64,000 bases of DNA from Caprella mutica (taxonomy: Eukaryota > Arthropoda > Malacostraca > Amphipoda > Caprellidae): assembly GCA_947561585.1 (NCBI GenBank), contig CANNZV010000944.1, positions 372,001 through 436,000 of the forward strand, written 5' to 3'. Below the pieces are notes generated by a model, which saw only the letters and a list, made by a program, of their open reading frames with translations, did not search any database and had not been told where the DNA came from. Shown in pieces: positions 25,164 to 38,547 of the stretch (position 1 is the stretch's first letter; every line of letters begins with the position of its first letter). A program made the translations under genes and the position numbers.

Positions 25164-28100
25164 ATGACTTTGTTGCGCAGTTTAGGTAGCGAGGATGCTA
25201 CCCCAAAACTTCAGAAGGATGAGATTAGGTTTCACCTCAACGGGCTAGAACAGATTGGTAAGTTTCTAATAACCTTAAAAAAATTCACACACTACTCTTA
25301 GTTATAAAATTTCACGGAAGCTAGACTATAATAATACTAGTTGCTATACATTAATAAAAAAACAGCATTAGGGAGTAAACTATCTGCTGCCTGATAGTCT
25401 ACCGCTGATGATGTTTAATTATTAAACGACAGCGCGTCGGCATGAAGCAGTCAAACTCATCCTTTATCGTTAAATTCTATAAATAGATCTCAACAATACC
25501 TACTTTGGTCAATTAACAGAGAATACGTCTATGACGAGAAGATACATGAAGTTTATTCTTTAACTATAACTGCATAGGGTCATGCACGTATATTGCAGCA
25601 TAAAAAAATGAAAATGTTTCCAAAGAAGAGTATTTTACAACGAAACAAAAATTTATTCTGTATATGAGAAAATAACAATAAGATAACGATCACTGACTTT
25701 ATCTATTTCAAATCTTTCGGCCGCTATTTATTCAAGAAACAATTAGTATTCTTGTGTAAATAAAAGAACTATAATATTTTAATTTTGAGTTGAAAGGAAG
25801 CAATTGAAAGGTTCAGTTTTAATTCATATGATGAAATATATCAAAATTAATGTCAACTGGTAATATCTTTTTAGCATGTATAATCATCAATCAACACGCT
25901 TTTAAGATTTAATTACATAAAGATCTTTAATGTGTAATATACCATCAACTCTTGTAAATAAAGTACACAGTGAAGGGTTAAAACAACCACCAATGGTTGT
26001 AAATACAGTGCACAGACAACACAGTGATGGGTTAAAACAACCACCAATATAATGTGCGCAGTAATATGATAAATCGTAAAATATCTAGAGAGGCGTATTT
26101 CTTCAGTCTAGGTTGCTTTGTTGTCAAGTTGAATGTGACTGTGCAGAAATCACGACGAAATCAGTACATCCTGGCAATTTTTAATAAGCTTATTCTCAAA
26201 ATACACATTGGGACATTAAAACAAGTTATCTAAAATATCCAATTCCTTCAACATTTAATCAATTAAATTTAACTAAACCCAACCTCCTGAACGCAAAGCA
26301 ATTTTTACCATCAATTGTTTTCCTTGTTATGCATGTTTTTCATAACAGAGGCAGAGATGTTTTGCCATATACTTTTGAAAAGTGATGTCATTATGTGTTT
26401 TGCAGCATTTACCTCTACATGACTTGCAAAAGAACTCGTGATGGAGTTTTGGTGAATCTTCTTTTCTGTCATATGATATACATACACTCATGGTATTACA
26501 AGTACAAGGTGGCGGAAAAGTAACTTTACACTTTTAAATGTTTATTGAACGAAAACCGACTGAACTATCGATATCAAATTTATATGAATTTATGGAGAAA
26601 AGCTCAAATATTTTTTTGCAATATGTATATATAGACAATAGATATAAATTTTTTGTTAATGATGTCCTTCAGATGTTTTCCGTTATTGTTCAATGTCTCT
26701 CAGACTTTCTGCACAGTATTTTGCAAAACATTTTCTAATGTGTCCCTCGTTATTAAGGTAATCTCTTCAATTATGTTGAGTTTCAACTTTTTGGGATTTT
26801 CTGGCCTATTTTTGTAAACTTTCGATTTTGAAGATACCCCCAAAGGAACACGTCAAGAGGGGTAGGGTAAGATCAGGAGATCAAGTAGGCCATGAGATTT
26901 CATTGCAATGTGGAATTAAGTGACTTGAAAATGCATCTCTTAATATTGCTATGATTTCTCTAGCGGGAGTTTGTTTTATCTGCATCATACTCATTATAAA
27001 AAAAAAACTTCGAGATTTTGTCTATAATATCATATTTATTTGATATTTCTAGTATATATTTTTTTTTGCAATAAACATTTATAAGTGTAAAATTACTTTT
27101 CCGCCACCCTGTATTACAACTAGATACAGTAAAAGGAAAATTACTTTGTGTCGTATTATACTATTAGTCACAAGTATTACAGTCATTAGCATATAACGAA
27201 AATAGATATGACTTATTATTTAATCTAATATAGTGAACCCAAAGTTACAAATACTGCTCTCTATGTGTAGATTTAAATTTAAATTTTGAAATGTAATCGT
27301 TGACTGCAAAAATAAGAATAGCTAATTAGCTAAGTGTAAGTGTGTGATAGCTTTACATTCGTTTATGGTAGGTTGCTATATCTACTTACTCGGAATAAAA
27401 ATGAAATTGTAAAAGATTTCTGGAGAGCATATAATCATGTATATCCCCTATGTCTATATGTTATTCCAGAGAGAAAGCATAAATTCTTTGAAGAGCAATT
27501 TGATAAATCTTACTAACTGCCTACCTAGGTATAAGTGGTCTAGAAATCTTGGACCGTATCATAAAAGAAAACAACAACAATTAAGCAGCATTATTGAAAT
27601 GAGTGAAATTTGGAACTAAAGGAAAACTATATCCTCATTTTATAAATTTCCTTTTCTCCCTTATCCAGTTACCCCCAATGATACGAAGACCGACACCCGC
27701 CTTGTGGACTACATTCGGTACACCGCTAACCTAAAGGGCACCAAGTTCATGTGTCGGGAGGGGGGATGCGGGGCCTGCATCGTTGTGGCTACGGCCCCGG
27801 AACCTGACGGAGGAAACAAATCATTCAGTGTTCAGGCAGTGAGTTGAAAACTGGTAGTTCCACTTTTTTTGAGCGTTATGCATATAATGAAAAATTCAAA
27901 GGAGATAATAGGTAAAATATCTCTTTCTTTTCAAAACCAGTAACAATCACACGAAAGATAACTTTAAAATATCCAAGTTGAAAATAAGTAGAAAGTAAAC
28001 GTACAGTTTCATCGCCATTAAATTCATTTAACCATCATTATGAATATCTGTAGTGCCAGACACTGGTGTACGCGTGTGCAAACTGGAGCATAGAAACCAT

Positions 28101-31100
28101 CGAACATCTTGGTGACAGGTACAAAGGGTATCACCCGCTGCAGAAAGCTTTGGCGGGCTTTTACGGCACTCAGTGCGGGTTTTGTTCTCCCGGAATGGTT
28201 ATGACTATGTATGGGTGAGTTGGGTCACCTTTCCTAATTTCATTGATTAATTCGTCTATCTCATTTTATTATGGAATTGTTTTTCAAATTTTAATTTGAA
28301 AATACATACTTTCATCGCAGTGATTATTTACAATTGGAATTGTAAGATTTTGGTAAGAGCCGCTAGACGAATATTAATCAGGAATAACAGGAGCGTCTGA
28401 ATATAAAAATGAATGTCTGCAATCATCTTATCAGTCATTTTTTTCCTGTTTATTTTCAATTATTATTCTCATTACTCTCATTACTGATATCATTTAAATA
28501 CATGGTAAAAGTTGTATAAAATATCATGAGGAAGAATACGTAACATATGTAACTTAAAGTTATAATTTTATTTAAGAGAGGAGAAAAGGACGAATGGCTA
28601 CTCGCAGAAACAGGTGGAGGAAGCTCTCGACGGGAACATATGTCGCTGTACGGGATACAGACCTATTTTGGATGCGTTCAAATCACGAGCTCTAGATGCT
28701 ACAGTGGAGCAGAAAAAACAGTACATGGACATAGAGGTAAGAGATATTACAAATTAAAGTACCTGCTTGACTATATACTGACCCCATATAATTGATCTAA
28801 ACCCATATCTTTTCAATCGTTATCAGGATGCCTATAAGAACATTTGTCCCTCCACTGGTAAGTCATGTGCTTCCCAAAGTTGCACCACTCCCTGCGGGGT
28901 AAATAAGGGGACACAATCCCTGGATGAGATCTTCATCAACTCCACTGACGGAAAGTGGTTCAGGCCTCTCACGATGAAGGTGAGATGAAGTTTGTATTAT
29001 TTAGAATTAGAAATTTTATCCTACCGACTACTTGTATATTGCGTGTTACAACTTATGCAACGTATTAACACTACTTACTACTATCATTAAGTATACAGCT
29101 AGTAATTACCACGTATTATCTCTTCCTTCTTGACCGATGTGTAAAGTGATGTTTTCATCATTGATTCCAGGGAATTTGTAACGCAGTGAAGACAGCCACT
29201 GCGACTGATAACATCCTCTTTGTGGGTGGTAACACTGGTGCAGGTAAATTGATGGGATTTAGACAGTATATGAATAGTTGATAAAAATGACCACATGAAA
29301 ATATATTAATACTATTTCAAATTCTTATTAGGCGTTTTCAAAAATGACGGACCATTCACGATGTACATCAACTTGGACGGAGTTCCTGAGCTTCATCAGA
29401 TTCAAAATACGACCTCACCTCTGGTGTTGGGTTCTCGTGTTCCATTGACTCGGTGCATTGACATCTTCAGGAAGGCTTCATGTGGCAATGAAAGTATTCC
29501 TGGCTGTCAGTATTTGGAGGAGGTTGCGAACCATTGGCAGGTGGTTGCCAACCTTGCTGTCCGTAACGTGAGTTGACCATGTGTATTGTGTACCCTTGCA
29601 GTTTAAAATCATCATTTTGCAAATCCCCTAATTGATTTTGTCCTTCAGAACGGAAGCTGGGCGGGTAATCTAATGATGAAGAACAAACACAATGAGTTCC
29701 CGTCAGACATCTTCCTAACTTTGTCTGCCATTGACGCGACTCTCCTGATCAAGAACTGCATCACTGACGCTGATGAGAGGGTGAAGGTCATCGATTTCCA
29801 GACATATGACATGAAGAACCAGTTTATTGTCTCAGTAACCATCCCCGCAATGAAGAAAACAACTTTGGTAAATTTTTCAAGCTCTTAAATTTCTTATGCT
29901 AATCATATTACCATAAATTTGATCTTACATCTTCACATTGAGTTTCTGTTTACTAAATTAAATGCTAATACCATTCATTGAAATATTTCATCAGTTGCGA
30001 ACCTACAAGATTACTCCACGAGCGGTAAATGCTCACGCTTACGTTAACGCTGCCTTCAGGTTTGATTTGGATGAGAACTTCACAGTCAACGATAAACCAG
30101 TCATCCTCTTTGGAGGTCTGGGACAAAGTTTCGTGAGTAAAAAGATTTAATTTAAAAGCACAATTATTAAGACTGCATTTAATATCTTCAACTTGATGAA
30201 ATACTATCATATTAAAGGTAAATATTTACATTCAATTATTCCGTACATCGCCAACAGATCTCAGCTAGCAATACAGAGAGTTTCCTGCAGGGTAAGGTTC
30301 TCTCTGACGAAGCAGTGATCAAACAAGCAGCAGGAGTTCTGTCTCAAGAAGCGATACCTGCTGTAGACCCTCACCAGGGGTCTGTGGCCTACAGGAAGAA
30401 CTTGGTCCAGTCTCTTCTTTACAAGGTGAAATATTTATGTAATATCTGATGTTTGGTTGAATATTGGCATATACATACTCCCAACAGACATTATAACTAC
30501 TATAGAAGAATTTAAGTATAAGAGTAAATCTGAATCAAGTAACCTTTTTAATCTCTTATTACAGACTGTTATATGGCTGTTGAAGGACCGCGTTCCTTCA
30601 TCCCTCGCTTCAGCCGCAGATAAACTCATCCGACCCATCAGCAAAGGTTCTCAGCAGTATGATGCCAATGCTGACACTTGGCCAATAGGTGAGGATTTAA
30701 TCGCATGTACTGCATATTTATAATTGCAATATTTTCCTAAATAGATAATAATAATCCCAAAGAAGATGATTATTTCAAAATGTGACAGAAATAAGTTAAA
30801 TTCAAGCTCTCACATAATTAGATGCAGTTAAGTATTCGTAAAATTTGATTGAGGTTTATATATGTCAATGAATAGGAAAAGCGATCCCGAAGGTGGAAAG
30901 CAACATCCAAGTAGCGGGAGAGGCTGTGTTTGTAGACGACATTCCTTACCTACCTGGAGAGCTACATGGCGCCTTTGCTAGAACGAATGTTGCCAATGCA
31001 AAGATCGATACTGTAGATGCTAGCAGAGCGTTGGTGAGTTTAGCCAACCTTTACAGATTATAAATAGAACAGAGTATCTACATTTGACACTATTCAACAT

Positions 31101-34100
31101 ATTTCTTTTACTTACTGGAATTATTCAATAATTCAGGCGCTCGAAGGAGTGGTTGATTTCGTCACTGCATCAGATGTTCCGGGCAAGAACTCATTCACTT
31201 CTGGAACTTACTCTCCAAATAGCGATGATAGAGATAAAATTTTTGCCACAGACCACAGTGGATACTGTGGACAACCAGTAGGATTAGTCCTAGCCAAAGA
31301 CAGGGAAACTGCAATCAGAGCTGCAAAATTGGTCGATATTACCTACTCGAACAGGAAAAAACCTATTCTGAAAATCAAGGATGCTATCAAACCTGCTGAA
31401 CCAAGAAAGGGATACCAGCCTCAGGATATTGATAAAGTCGTTTGCTTGACATCCGAATTGAACAAGAAATCAGATGTGATAGATCCAAAGGATGAAAAAC
31501 GTGAGCAATTCCTGATGAAAATCAAGCAATCTACCAACCAGATATCTGGTGAGGTTGACTTACCGACTCAGTGTCACTTCCCCATGGAACTTTTCACTTC
31601 TCGGGTGGCTCCGACAGAAGATGGGTACGAGGTTGCCATTTGCTCCCAGTGGCCTGTTGAGGCGCAGAGTGTCGTCGCATTGGCTCTCGGCATATCCGCT
31701 AATTGGTAAGTAAACATTTTATTTAAAGTCACTGCAAAACCGATGAATAAACTCTCAATAAAAAACTTAATTACAGATTAGCTTCATATTATATTGTTTA
31801 TATTAGTGTTATTTCTGACAATAGTGAATATTTTATTTTCACATCCTATTTATTAATTCATCATGCACTTACTACTTACTAGTGTTATGATAAAAATATC
31901 AATTAACAGGGTGCATTGGGTACGGACATAAGAAAGAACCCCCCTCAGTAGTAATTAGTTTCTAACGACCTAGGATAGTCGGTTAGTTACCAACTACCTA
32001 GTTTTTTTATTTAGTTACTAACTACCTAGGTTACTTAGTTAGTTACAAACTACCTAGGTTAGTTAATTAGTTACTAATTACTCACGTTAATTGGTTAGCT
32101 ATCTAGTTATATGAAGAGGGAATCGTGTTTGGGGCGGCTTATGTGCATACACCTTGTAACAAGGTAGGTAGATACCTTGTTACTTTATATTTTTATCATT
32201 ACACTAATAAGTGCTTGATAAAGACCTATGTCCTTCACTATTGTTACATACCTGTACAGGTACATATATATCTATCTATTTATTCTTTGTAAAGTGTACG
32301 GATGCTATGAAAAAAAGTATTCAACCCTCTGTATAGTATATAGAGTATGTAATCTAATATTACAACGCATCCCGAAGTGCTTTCGTTATTGCGTATTTAT
32401 ATATGTGCAGAAGGGTCTAAAATTCGTATCAAGGTGTAGCATACCTTCTAAGTTAATATATCTTGTCAGAGTATTATAAATTATAAAAGAAAATCATTAC
32501 ACAAAGTTGTACACGCTAGTCTTAATATTAGGAGTACACAGAATCTTGTAACTTCATCTTTATTATTTTCTTTAAAGCGTGAAGGTTGATGTTCGAAGAG
32601 TGGGTGGAGCATATGGATCAAAACTTACCCGCGTCAATCTAACAGCAGGAGGTGCCGCAGTGGCTTCAGCCAAACACAAGAAACCAGTGCGTGTCTTTTT
32701 AGACCTGGAATCGCAGATGAAGCTGCTGGGTTGGAGAGAGCCTTACTATGCATTGTACAAGGCTGGATTTGACGACACTGGCAAATTTGATGCTGTAGAT
32801 GTACAACTGTACAATGATAGTGGTTACATCAGTATGGACAACTCTATTGAGATTGCTGTTCTTGCTATGCCAAGTGTATACGATCACACGAAAGTAAACG
32901 TTACTCCCAAGTCTGTCAACACGGACACTGCCGCCAATACTTGGTGCAGAACTCCAGGTAAGCTATACCTTGTGAACTACGTAAAATACATAACTAAGGG
33001 GATTTATTTTCACTTAAAAGAATACTGAATAATAGATTGGATTATGGCTAATATTTTTAAATTGTAGCTATCTATGAAACGAAAATATAACCAAATTCTT
33101 CAAGCAAAATTATTTATCTACAATTTTAATACTTAAAGGTCCTTTCCAGGCTCCGCGGAAAAAATGAGTTTTTTTTACATAACATAATTGTACAAAGGTC
33201 TAGTAGCTATCATTAACCTTCATACCACATACAATTCAGTTCATTATATATTGTTTTTTTATGTTCTCAAAGCTTTTCAAACTAGGTATGCAGCAATTTT
33301 ACGAAACACTAATATGACGCCAAAGAAAAAGATTGTACACTCTTAAATTGTTTTGATTTTAATTTAATTTTTGCAGGTCATGTGGAAGCGATAGCAATCA
33401 TCGAAAACATCATAGAGCACATAGCCCACACTTTGGGTAAAGACCCCATGGACATTAGGCGAGTGAATATGAATCCCGATGGTAGCCCTTTGGTCACAGA
33501 GCCCAACGTGTTTAATCAAACCATACTGCCTATGTTGGAGGAAAAGGCCATGCTGGCTCAGAGAAAGGCGAATGTTGAACTGTTCAACAAGGTGATTGCA
33601 GGCAGAGATTGAGGAAGTAGCCTTATTTCATGATAAATCCTTTACCTGACTTGAGCACTTTATCTTATATATGACTAATTACTCTTAAGTCTTCAATGAT
33701 TTTTAATCAAAAAATTGTTATTTTCTGGAAACAGTAGCCTATTTATATTTTGTTTGATAGACAATATTTTTCCATTAGGACGCCTATTTCAGATTCAATT
33801 CAATTTTTCGTAATTTCCACTCATAATGCCTTTTAATTTTCTTCTTTACAGTCGTTCTTTAATTTTAATGTAGCAACATTGAGATTTTGAACTACATTCT
33901 TCCATTCATGTTTTTTATTTTCAGAACAACCGGTGGAAGAAGAGGGGAATTTCTGTGATTCCCTTGAAATACCCTTTCCCTTACATGGACATATTTAAGT
34001 GAGTTTATCCTCTAAATAGCTTACAAATTACGTCTTGTACTCTAATTCAAGAAGTTTCACAAATATGTAAGGCTCTCCCATATGATTGAAATGATTTATA

Positions 34101-37100
34101 CTCAACGGGATTTCTTTTTTCAAGAGGGTAACAATAAACTCAGCATTGAAGAAAAAACATTCTACGTTGAGCTTATAAATACGCTCTCTTTTAAATCAGA
34201 TTCAGATTAACGAGTTAAAATGTTATATCATATATCTTTTTCTTATCATCGAAAATGTGGAACCGTCCGATACCTCGGAACTTACTCTAATGAATATAGC
34301 ATTTTGAAAGAGCAATGGTTACTCCTATAGATTTATATCCCCAGGTACTCTGCCCAGGTGATCATTCACGCCCATGACGGGTCAGTGGACATCAGTCACG
34401 GTGGCATAGAGATGGGTCAAGGTATTCATACTAAGGTAAGCACATGATATATCAGTTGTGATACCTAGCTTCAAAGTGGTATTTTTTTATATTTCTGGAA
34501 GCCGGTTCGCGCGAACCAGTGCTAACTCTTTTTCACCACTGGCATTACCTCAAGCTAGTATTTTGATCTTTGATTTTATCTACAACAAAAATTCTCAATC
34601 GTCAATAAATTTTTGATATTATTTTATTTACAATTTGTTCCCATTTAAAAACGTTTGCTAATTTTCCCTCAGGCGGCACAGGTAGCAGCAGCTGTTCTTC
34701 AGATTCCATTGGAGACCATAAAGATGAAACCCACTAACACTCTGATAGGAGCTAATTGTGCTCCTACTGGAGGATCCAATGGCTCTGACATAATATGTCA
34801 CGTAGGTTAATTGTCTATAATTTTCAATGTACAACATCTAAAATTCTTGAAACCAAATTGGTGTCTGAATTAGTAGATTCGTGCTTGGATGATTTTTCTC
34901 TATAATCATAAAACGTTAGATTTGATCAAATCAGAGTGTGGTTCTTTATAGAATCACTCAGAATAGTGTCAGATAAGTCAGAAAATAAAACGTACATGAT
35001 ACATTTTTCCATTACATATATGTTGCTACTTTAGTTTCTGCGTTCCCATTTCCAGGCTGTTAAGATATGCTGTGATAGGCTCATCAGCAGAATCTATTCA
35101 GTTAAGGAAGCTCTACCAGAACCCAAACCTGACTGGGGCACTCTCGTCAAGATTTGCCTGTTCAAAGATATAGATCTCACTGAGAGATACTGGACCATCT
35201 CATCTGAGCATCCAAAATCTTACAACATATGGGCCGGTGCTGTCATTGAAGTCGAGATAGATGTTCTAACAGGTCAACATATGACCCGTCGAGCAGACAT
35301 CATAGAGGACGCAGGACGTAGCATATCTCCCTATGTTGATATTGGACAGGTGGAAGGCTCCTTCATCATGGGACTGGGATTCTTCACCTCCGAGTACATG
35401 GAATTTGACGAAGAAACTGGAGAGAAACTCGTCTCTGGAACCTGGGTTGGTTTTACTGTAATGAACAATATGCTTGCCTTGGAGCCATTTTGATTAGTTT
35501 TCTTCAACGAATCATTTTTCTAGTAAATTATGGTTTCTTTGATATTTCAGGAGTATAAACCTCCCACTGCAATGGATATTCCGGCGGATTTGAGAGTGAC
35601 GCTGTTGCCCAATGCTCCAAACCCGTACGGTGTGCTGCGATCCAAGGGTAAGAAAACCTAGCTACGTATCATCCACAACAAATATTATGGAATTGTTAAT
35701 TTATCAGTGCTAGGTGCAGAGACAATAAAACTGTAATTTTTTACAACACAACTTTACTGAAACAAACTCAAACAATTGAGTTGCAACGTATAAGAGAACC
35801 ACAACCTCACTCTAACACTTACAGTACTGAACGGTGAACTGATGGTCAACACACGGCAAACCTCAACCTAAAACCAGACATGTTCAATTACAAACTGAAC
35901 ATGTTCTGATTGCTTGAATATGTATTTAACTAATGTGACATTAGACATATAGCAATGAACTTAACTTTCAACCCACATCATATATGTTGTTAGAGTCTTC
36001 TAATGTTATAAAATAGAAAGTTAACGTAAATTATGTATTGGCTAATTAGGTGTAAATTAACTACCTCAAGTGAATCTATTATCATCACGTGATAAACTCA
36101 TTAACGGAATTTTCCAATAGAATGACACCTCTTCATACAGTAGTATATAACAGAAGTTAGTTCATAACCGGCAGTTAGTAGTGTGAAATCTGAGATCTAG
36201 TTAATAGGAGCTTTGATCCTGACAGCGGTTGTCTCTCACCGTTTCGCGGCGTGTGATCGTGTGTCTGTATCTTAAAAGCTGTGTATTAGGGTGGGCTAAA
36301 AAATAGCATTTTAGATATTACTTATGGAATAGTAATATAAAGTTGATATGACGTGCACTGAAATTTGAATGAATTCTGACATGATTAACAGTTGCCTCCA
36401 AGCGCTTCAAATTTCAGAAAAATAAGATTTTTGTGATTTTTACTACATTTTGGCAAAAAAAAAATAATAAACCGTGATTTATCATCATTTAGAATAGGAA
36501 GATAGCTTGAGAAGAACTTATTTTGGTGTTGGTGCTGGAAAATCAGACCGGGACGACAATGCTTAACAGTTGCCTCCACATCTCCAAATTGTTCGAAATT
36601 AGACGCTGCTAGAGACTGTAGTCATATCAGTGCTTTACGCTGACGGAGGTCTGGTGCTCAATAAAAAACATGATAAGGAGTATTATGTGCCATTAATTAC
36701 GGAAAAACATTAATAATTGATTCATAAACCAACTTTTCAATGTTTGGGACACTTGGTGACTCAAAAAAGTTGACAAAGCGAATTGCATGGGTTATTATCG
36801 AATTGCTAAATTTCGTGTAAATTCGAAATATTGATAAATGCTTTTATATAAATGAAATTAATACAATTCACAGAGTCATCCTGAGAATCAAATCACTTCT
36901 ATCTTTTCACAATAACAGCATGATTGGCGATTGCTCTAGAAGCCAAATTTTAAGAGAAATATTGTAATAGTAATATATTAAAAAAAGTGCCTTAGGCAAT
37001 TCAAAAGTATCAAAATTAATCTGCAATTTTGCATGTCGAGGCCTTTCATAATATGCCAACTAATTTCGCCTATTCCATTGAAAAAAAAATCGAATATTTC

Positions 37101-38393
37101 AAAATTAATGGGAAAATATTATTTTATACAAAATTTCAAATGTTTCGGGGCAACTCAAAAATATCCACTAATGTTCTGGAAATTGGTATGCAATGTTCTT
37201 TCATAACGTATCAACTTATTATAACTATTCCATATGAAAATTCTGAAGTTTGCCCAAAACCCCTATTTTTTTGGTTTTACTGATTGATTTTATTGATATA
37301 CAGTGTTTAAGTGATTACGGTAAAAGTGTTGTATCTTTATCCTTACTTAGGGCTCAATACTTACTGAAGTACATAAGAGGTAGCTGAGTAATTATAATAT
37401 CCTTACTTAGTGCCCAATACTTAATGAAGTATCTAGGAGTAAACTAAGTAATAACGAAAGGCTTGTATAGGTTTCAGACTAGTGAACGAAAATAACATAA
37501 CATAATCAGTGACTAAACCTTTTTTTTCTCTTCTTCAGCTACCGGAGAACCTCCGCTGTGCATGTCTTACGGAATAATCACGGCTCTGAGACAAGCTATC
37601 GCCTCTGCCCGAGCAGATGCTGGCAATAATCAGTGGTTCGAGATGCGTAAGTACCTAACTTTATTCCGTAGTTTTAATTCATGCTATAAAAACTATTCGG
37701 CGGAATTTCTAGTTTTTTTTTTGAGATGCATAACTGCATAATTACCTAACTTTATTCCGTAGATTTAATTCATGCTATACAAACTATTCGGCGGAATTTC
37801 TAGTTTTTTTTCTTTGAGATGCATAACTGCATAAGTACCTAACTTTATTCCGTAGTTTTAATTCATGCTATAAAAACTATTCGGCGGAATTTCTAGTTTT
37901 TTTTTTGAGATGCATAACTGCATAATTACCTAACTTTATTCCGTAGATTTAATTCATGCTATACAAACTATTCGGCGGAATTTCTAGTTTTTTTTCTTTG
38001 AGATGCATAACTGCATAAGTACCTAACTTTATTCCGTAGATTTAATTCATGCTATACAAACTATTCGGCGGAATTTCTAGTTTTTTTTTTGAGATGCATA
38101 ACTGCATAAGTACCTAACTTTATTCCGTAGTTTTAATTCATGCTATACAAACTATTCGGCGGAATTTCTAGTTTTTTTTTTGAGATGCATAACTGCATAA
38201 GTACCTAACTTTATTCCGTAGTTTTAATTCATGCTATACAAACTATTCAGCGGAATTTCTAGTTTTTTTTTTTACATATTCATTTTTGTTTTTCATTCCT
38301 ATATGTTTATAAATTATTTTCTCAGCTCTGCCGGCAACCGTTGAGCGAATTCAACAACTCTGCCTGGTTGATTCTACCCAATTCAACCTCTAA
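25164..38393 (+). CDS. Aox: Aldehyde oxidase, tandem copy 2 (22 coding exons)
   Basis: Exons: 25164-25257, 27669-27838, 28054-28214, 28577-28736, 28827-28979, 29171-29243, 29332-29567, 29649-29867, 29995-30132, 30258-30425, 30565-30688, 30876-31033, 31137-31705, 32578-32957, 33377-33591, 33925-33998, 34345-34435, 34673-34801, 35056-35445, 35551-35647, 37539-37646, 38326-38393. They total 1324 residues; only exon 1 (-9 bp) and exon 5 (-3 bp) differ in length from copy 1, and all 21 introns match in phase. All eight iron-sulfur cysteines, the FAD glycine motif, [20 protein letters not shown] and the catalytic Glu of GEPPL are kept. Cys764 replaces Tyr768 of copy 1 in the substrate-side motif, and exons 13 and 18 hold other changes near the molybdenum site, so substrate range may differ. 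Several introns are enlarged by repeats: a mariner remnant in intron 1, inserted DNA in intron 20 and a 91-bp array in intron 21. Confidence 0.93.
25948..26055. repeat. Two-unit tandem repeat, about 55 bp, in intron 1 of oxidase copy 2
   Basis: The phrase GGGTTAAAACAACCACCAAT occurs twice (about 25976 and 26029), each preceded by a TTGTAAATA...ACAGTG segment. Confidence 0.7.
26505..27111 (-). mobile_element. Decayed mariner-like element (transposase C-terminus on the - strand)
   Basis: TIRs of over 40 bp (left begins CAAGGTGGCGGAAAAGTAAC; right is its near-complement), flanked by TA at 26503-26504 and 27112-27113. The minus strand of about 26880-26640 reads as a broken mariner transposase end: an SPDLT motif, then a phrase like [20 protein letters not shown], then a stretch ending near the catalytic domain's tail. 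Stops and frameshifts are present and most of the gene is deleted. Confidence 0.75.
31935..32110. repeat. Degenerate tandem repeat of AGTTACTAACTACCTAGGTT type
   Basis: Four to five imperfect units of about 25-30 bp lie in intron 13 of oxidase copy 2, built from GTTAGTTAC and AACTACCTAG phrases. Confidence 0.7.
34241..34290. mobile_element. Family-A MITE right end only
   Basis: ATCGAAAATGTGGAACCGTC followed by CGATACCTCGGAACTTACTC matches the family-A right arm. A possible decayed left arm starts near 34126 but is not convincing. It lies in intron 16 of oxidase copy 2, about 50 bp before exon 17. Confidence 0.6.
35690..37500. other. Inserted DNA in intron 20 of oxidase copy 2
   Basis: Intron 20 is 89 bp in copy 1 but 1891 bp here. 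The first 40 or so bases still align with copy 1, so the rest was gained after duplication. The insert is AT-rich except for a CG-containing patch at about 36215-36260. I find no complete ORF. A two-unit repeat of about 70 bp (TCCTTACTTAGKGCYCAATA type) lies at about 37340-37450. A solo LTR is possible for part of it but not shown. Confidence 0.5.
37651..38272 (+). repeat. 91-bp tandem array, 7 units, filling intron 21 of oxidase copy 2
   Basis: Units start at 37651, 37742, 37835, 37926, 38019, 38110 and 38201 (91 or 93 bp). Units 1-2 and 3-4 repeat the same pair of variants, so part of the array grew by dimer duplication. The unit contains a copy of the exon 21 end (GAGATGC) and of the donor region, but downstream donor copies read ATAAGT or ATAATT instead of GTAAGT. 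Confidence 0.95.
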
Positions 38394-38541
38394 TTAATGG
38401 TTGAAATAGCACAAGTATTTGGTGTTATGCACTTATTGTAAGCTGTTTTTTTTTTTGCATTTATTCCCACATTAGAATCATTCCTATGCAACTACTTATA
38501 TATGCAATATCATTTATCTACCTAATGTAATGAATTTATTG

Positions 38542-38547
38542 AATAAA
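38542..38547 (+). terminator. Candidate poly(A) signal of oxidase copy 2
   Basis: AATAAA lies 149 bp past the stop codon, in a context (TTGAATAAAAGAATCACTG) that fits a short 3' UTR. Confidence 0.55.

Noticed and set aside
35980..36270. Solo LTR
   Set aside because: A TGTTAG start is present, but no matching end or target-site duplication could be found by eye.
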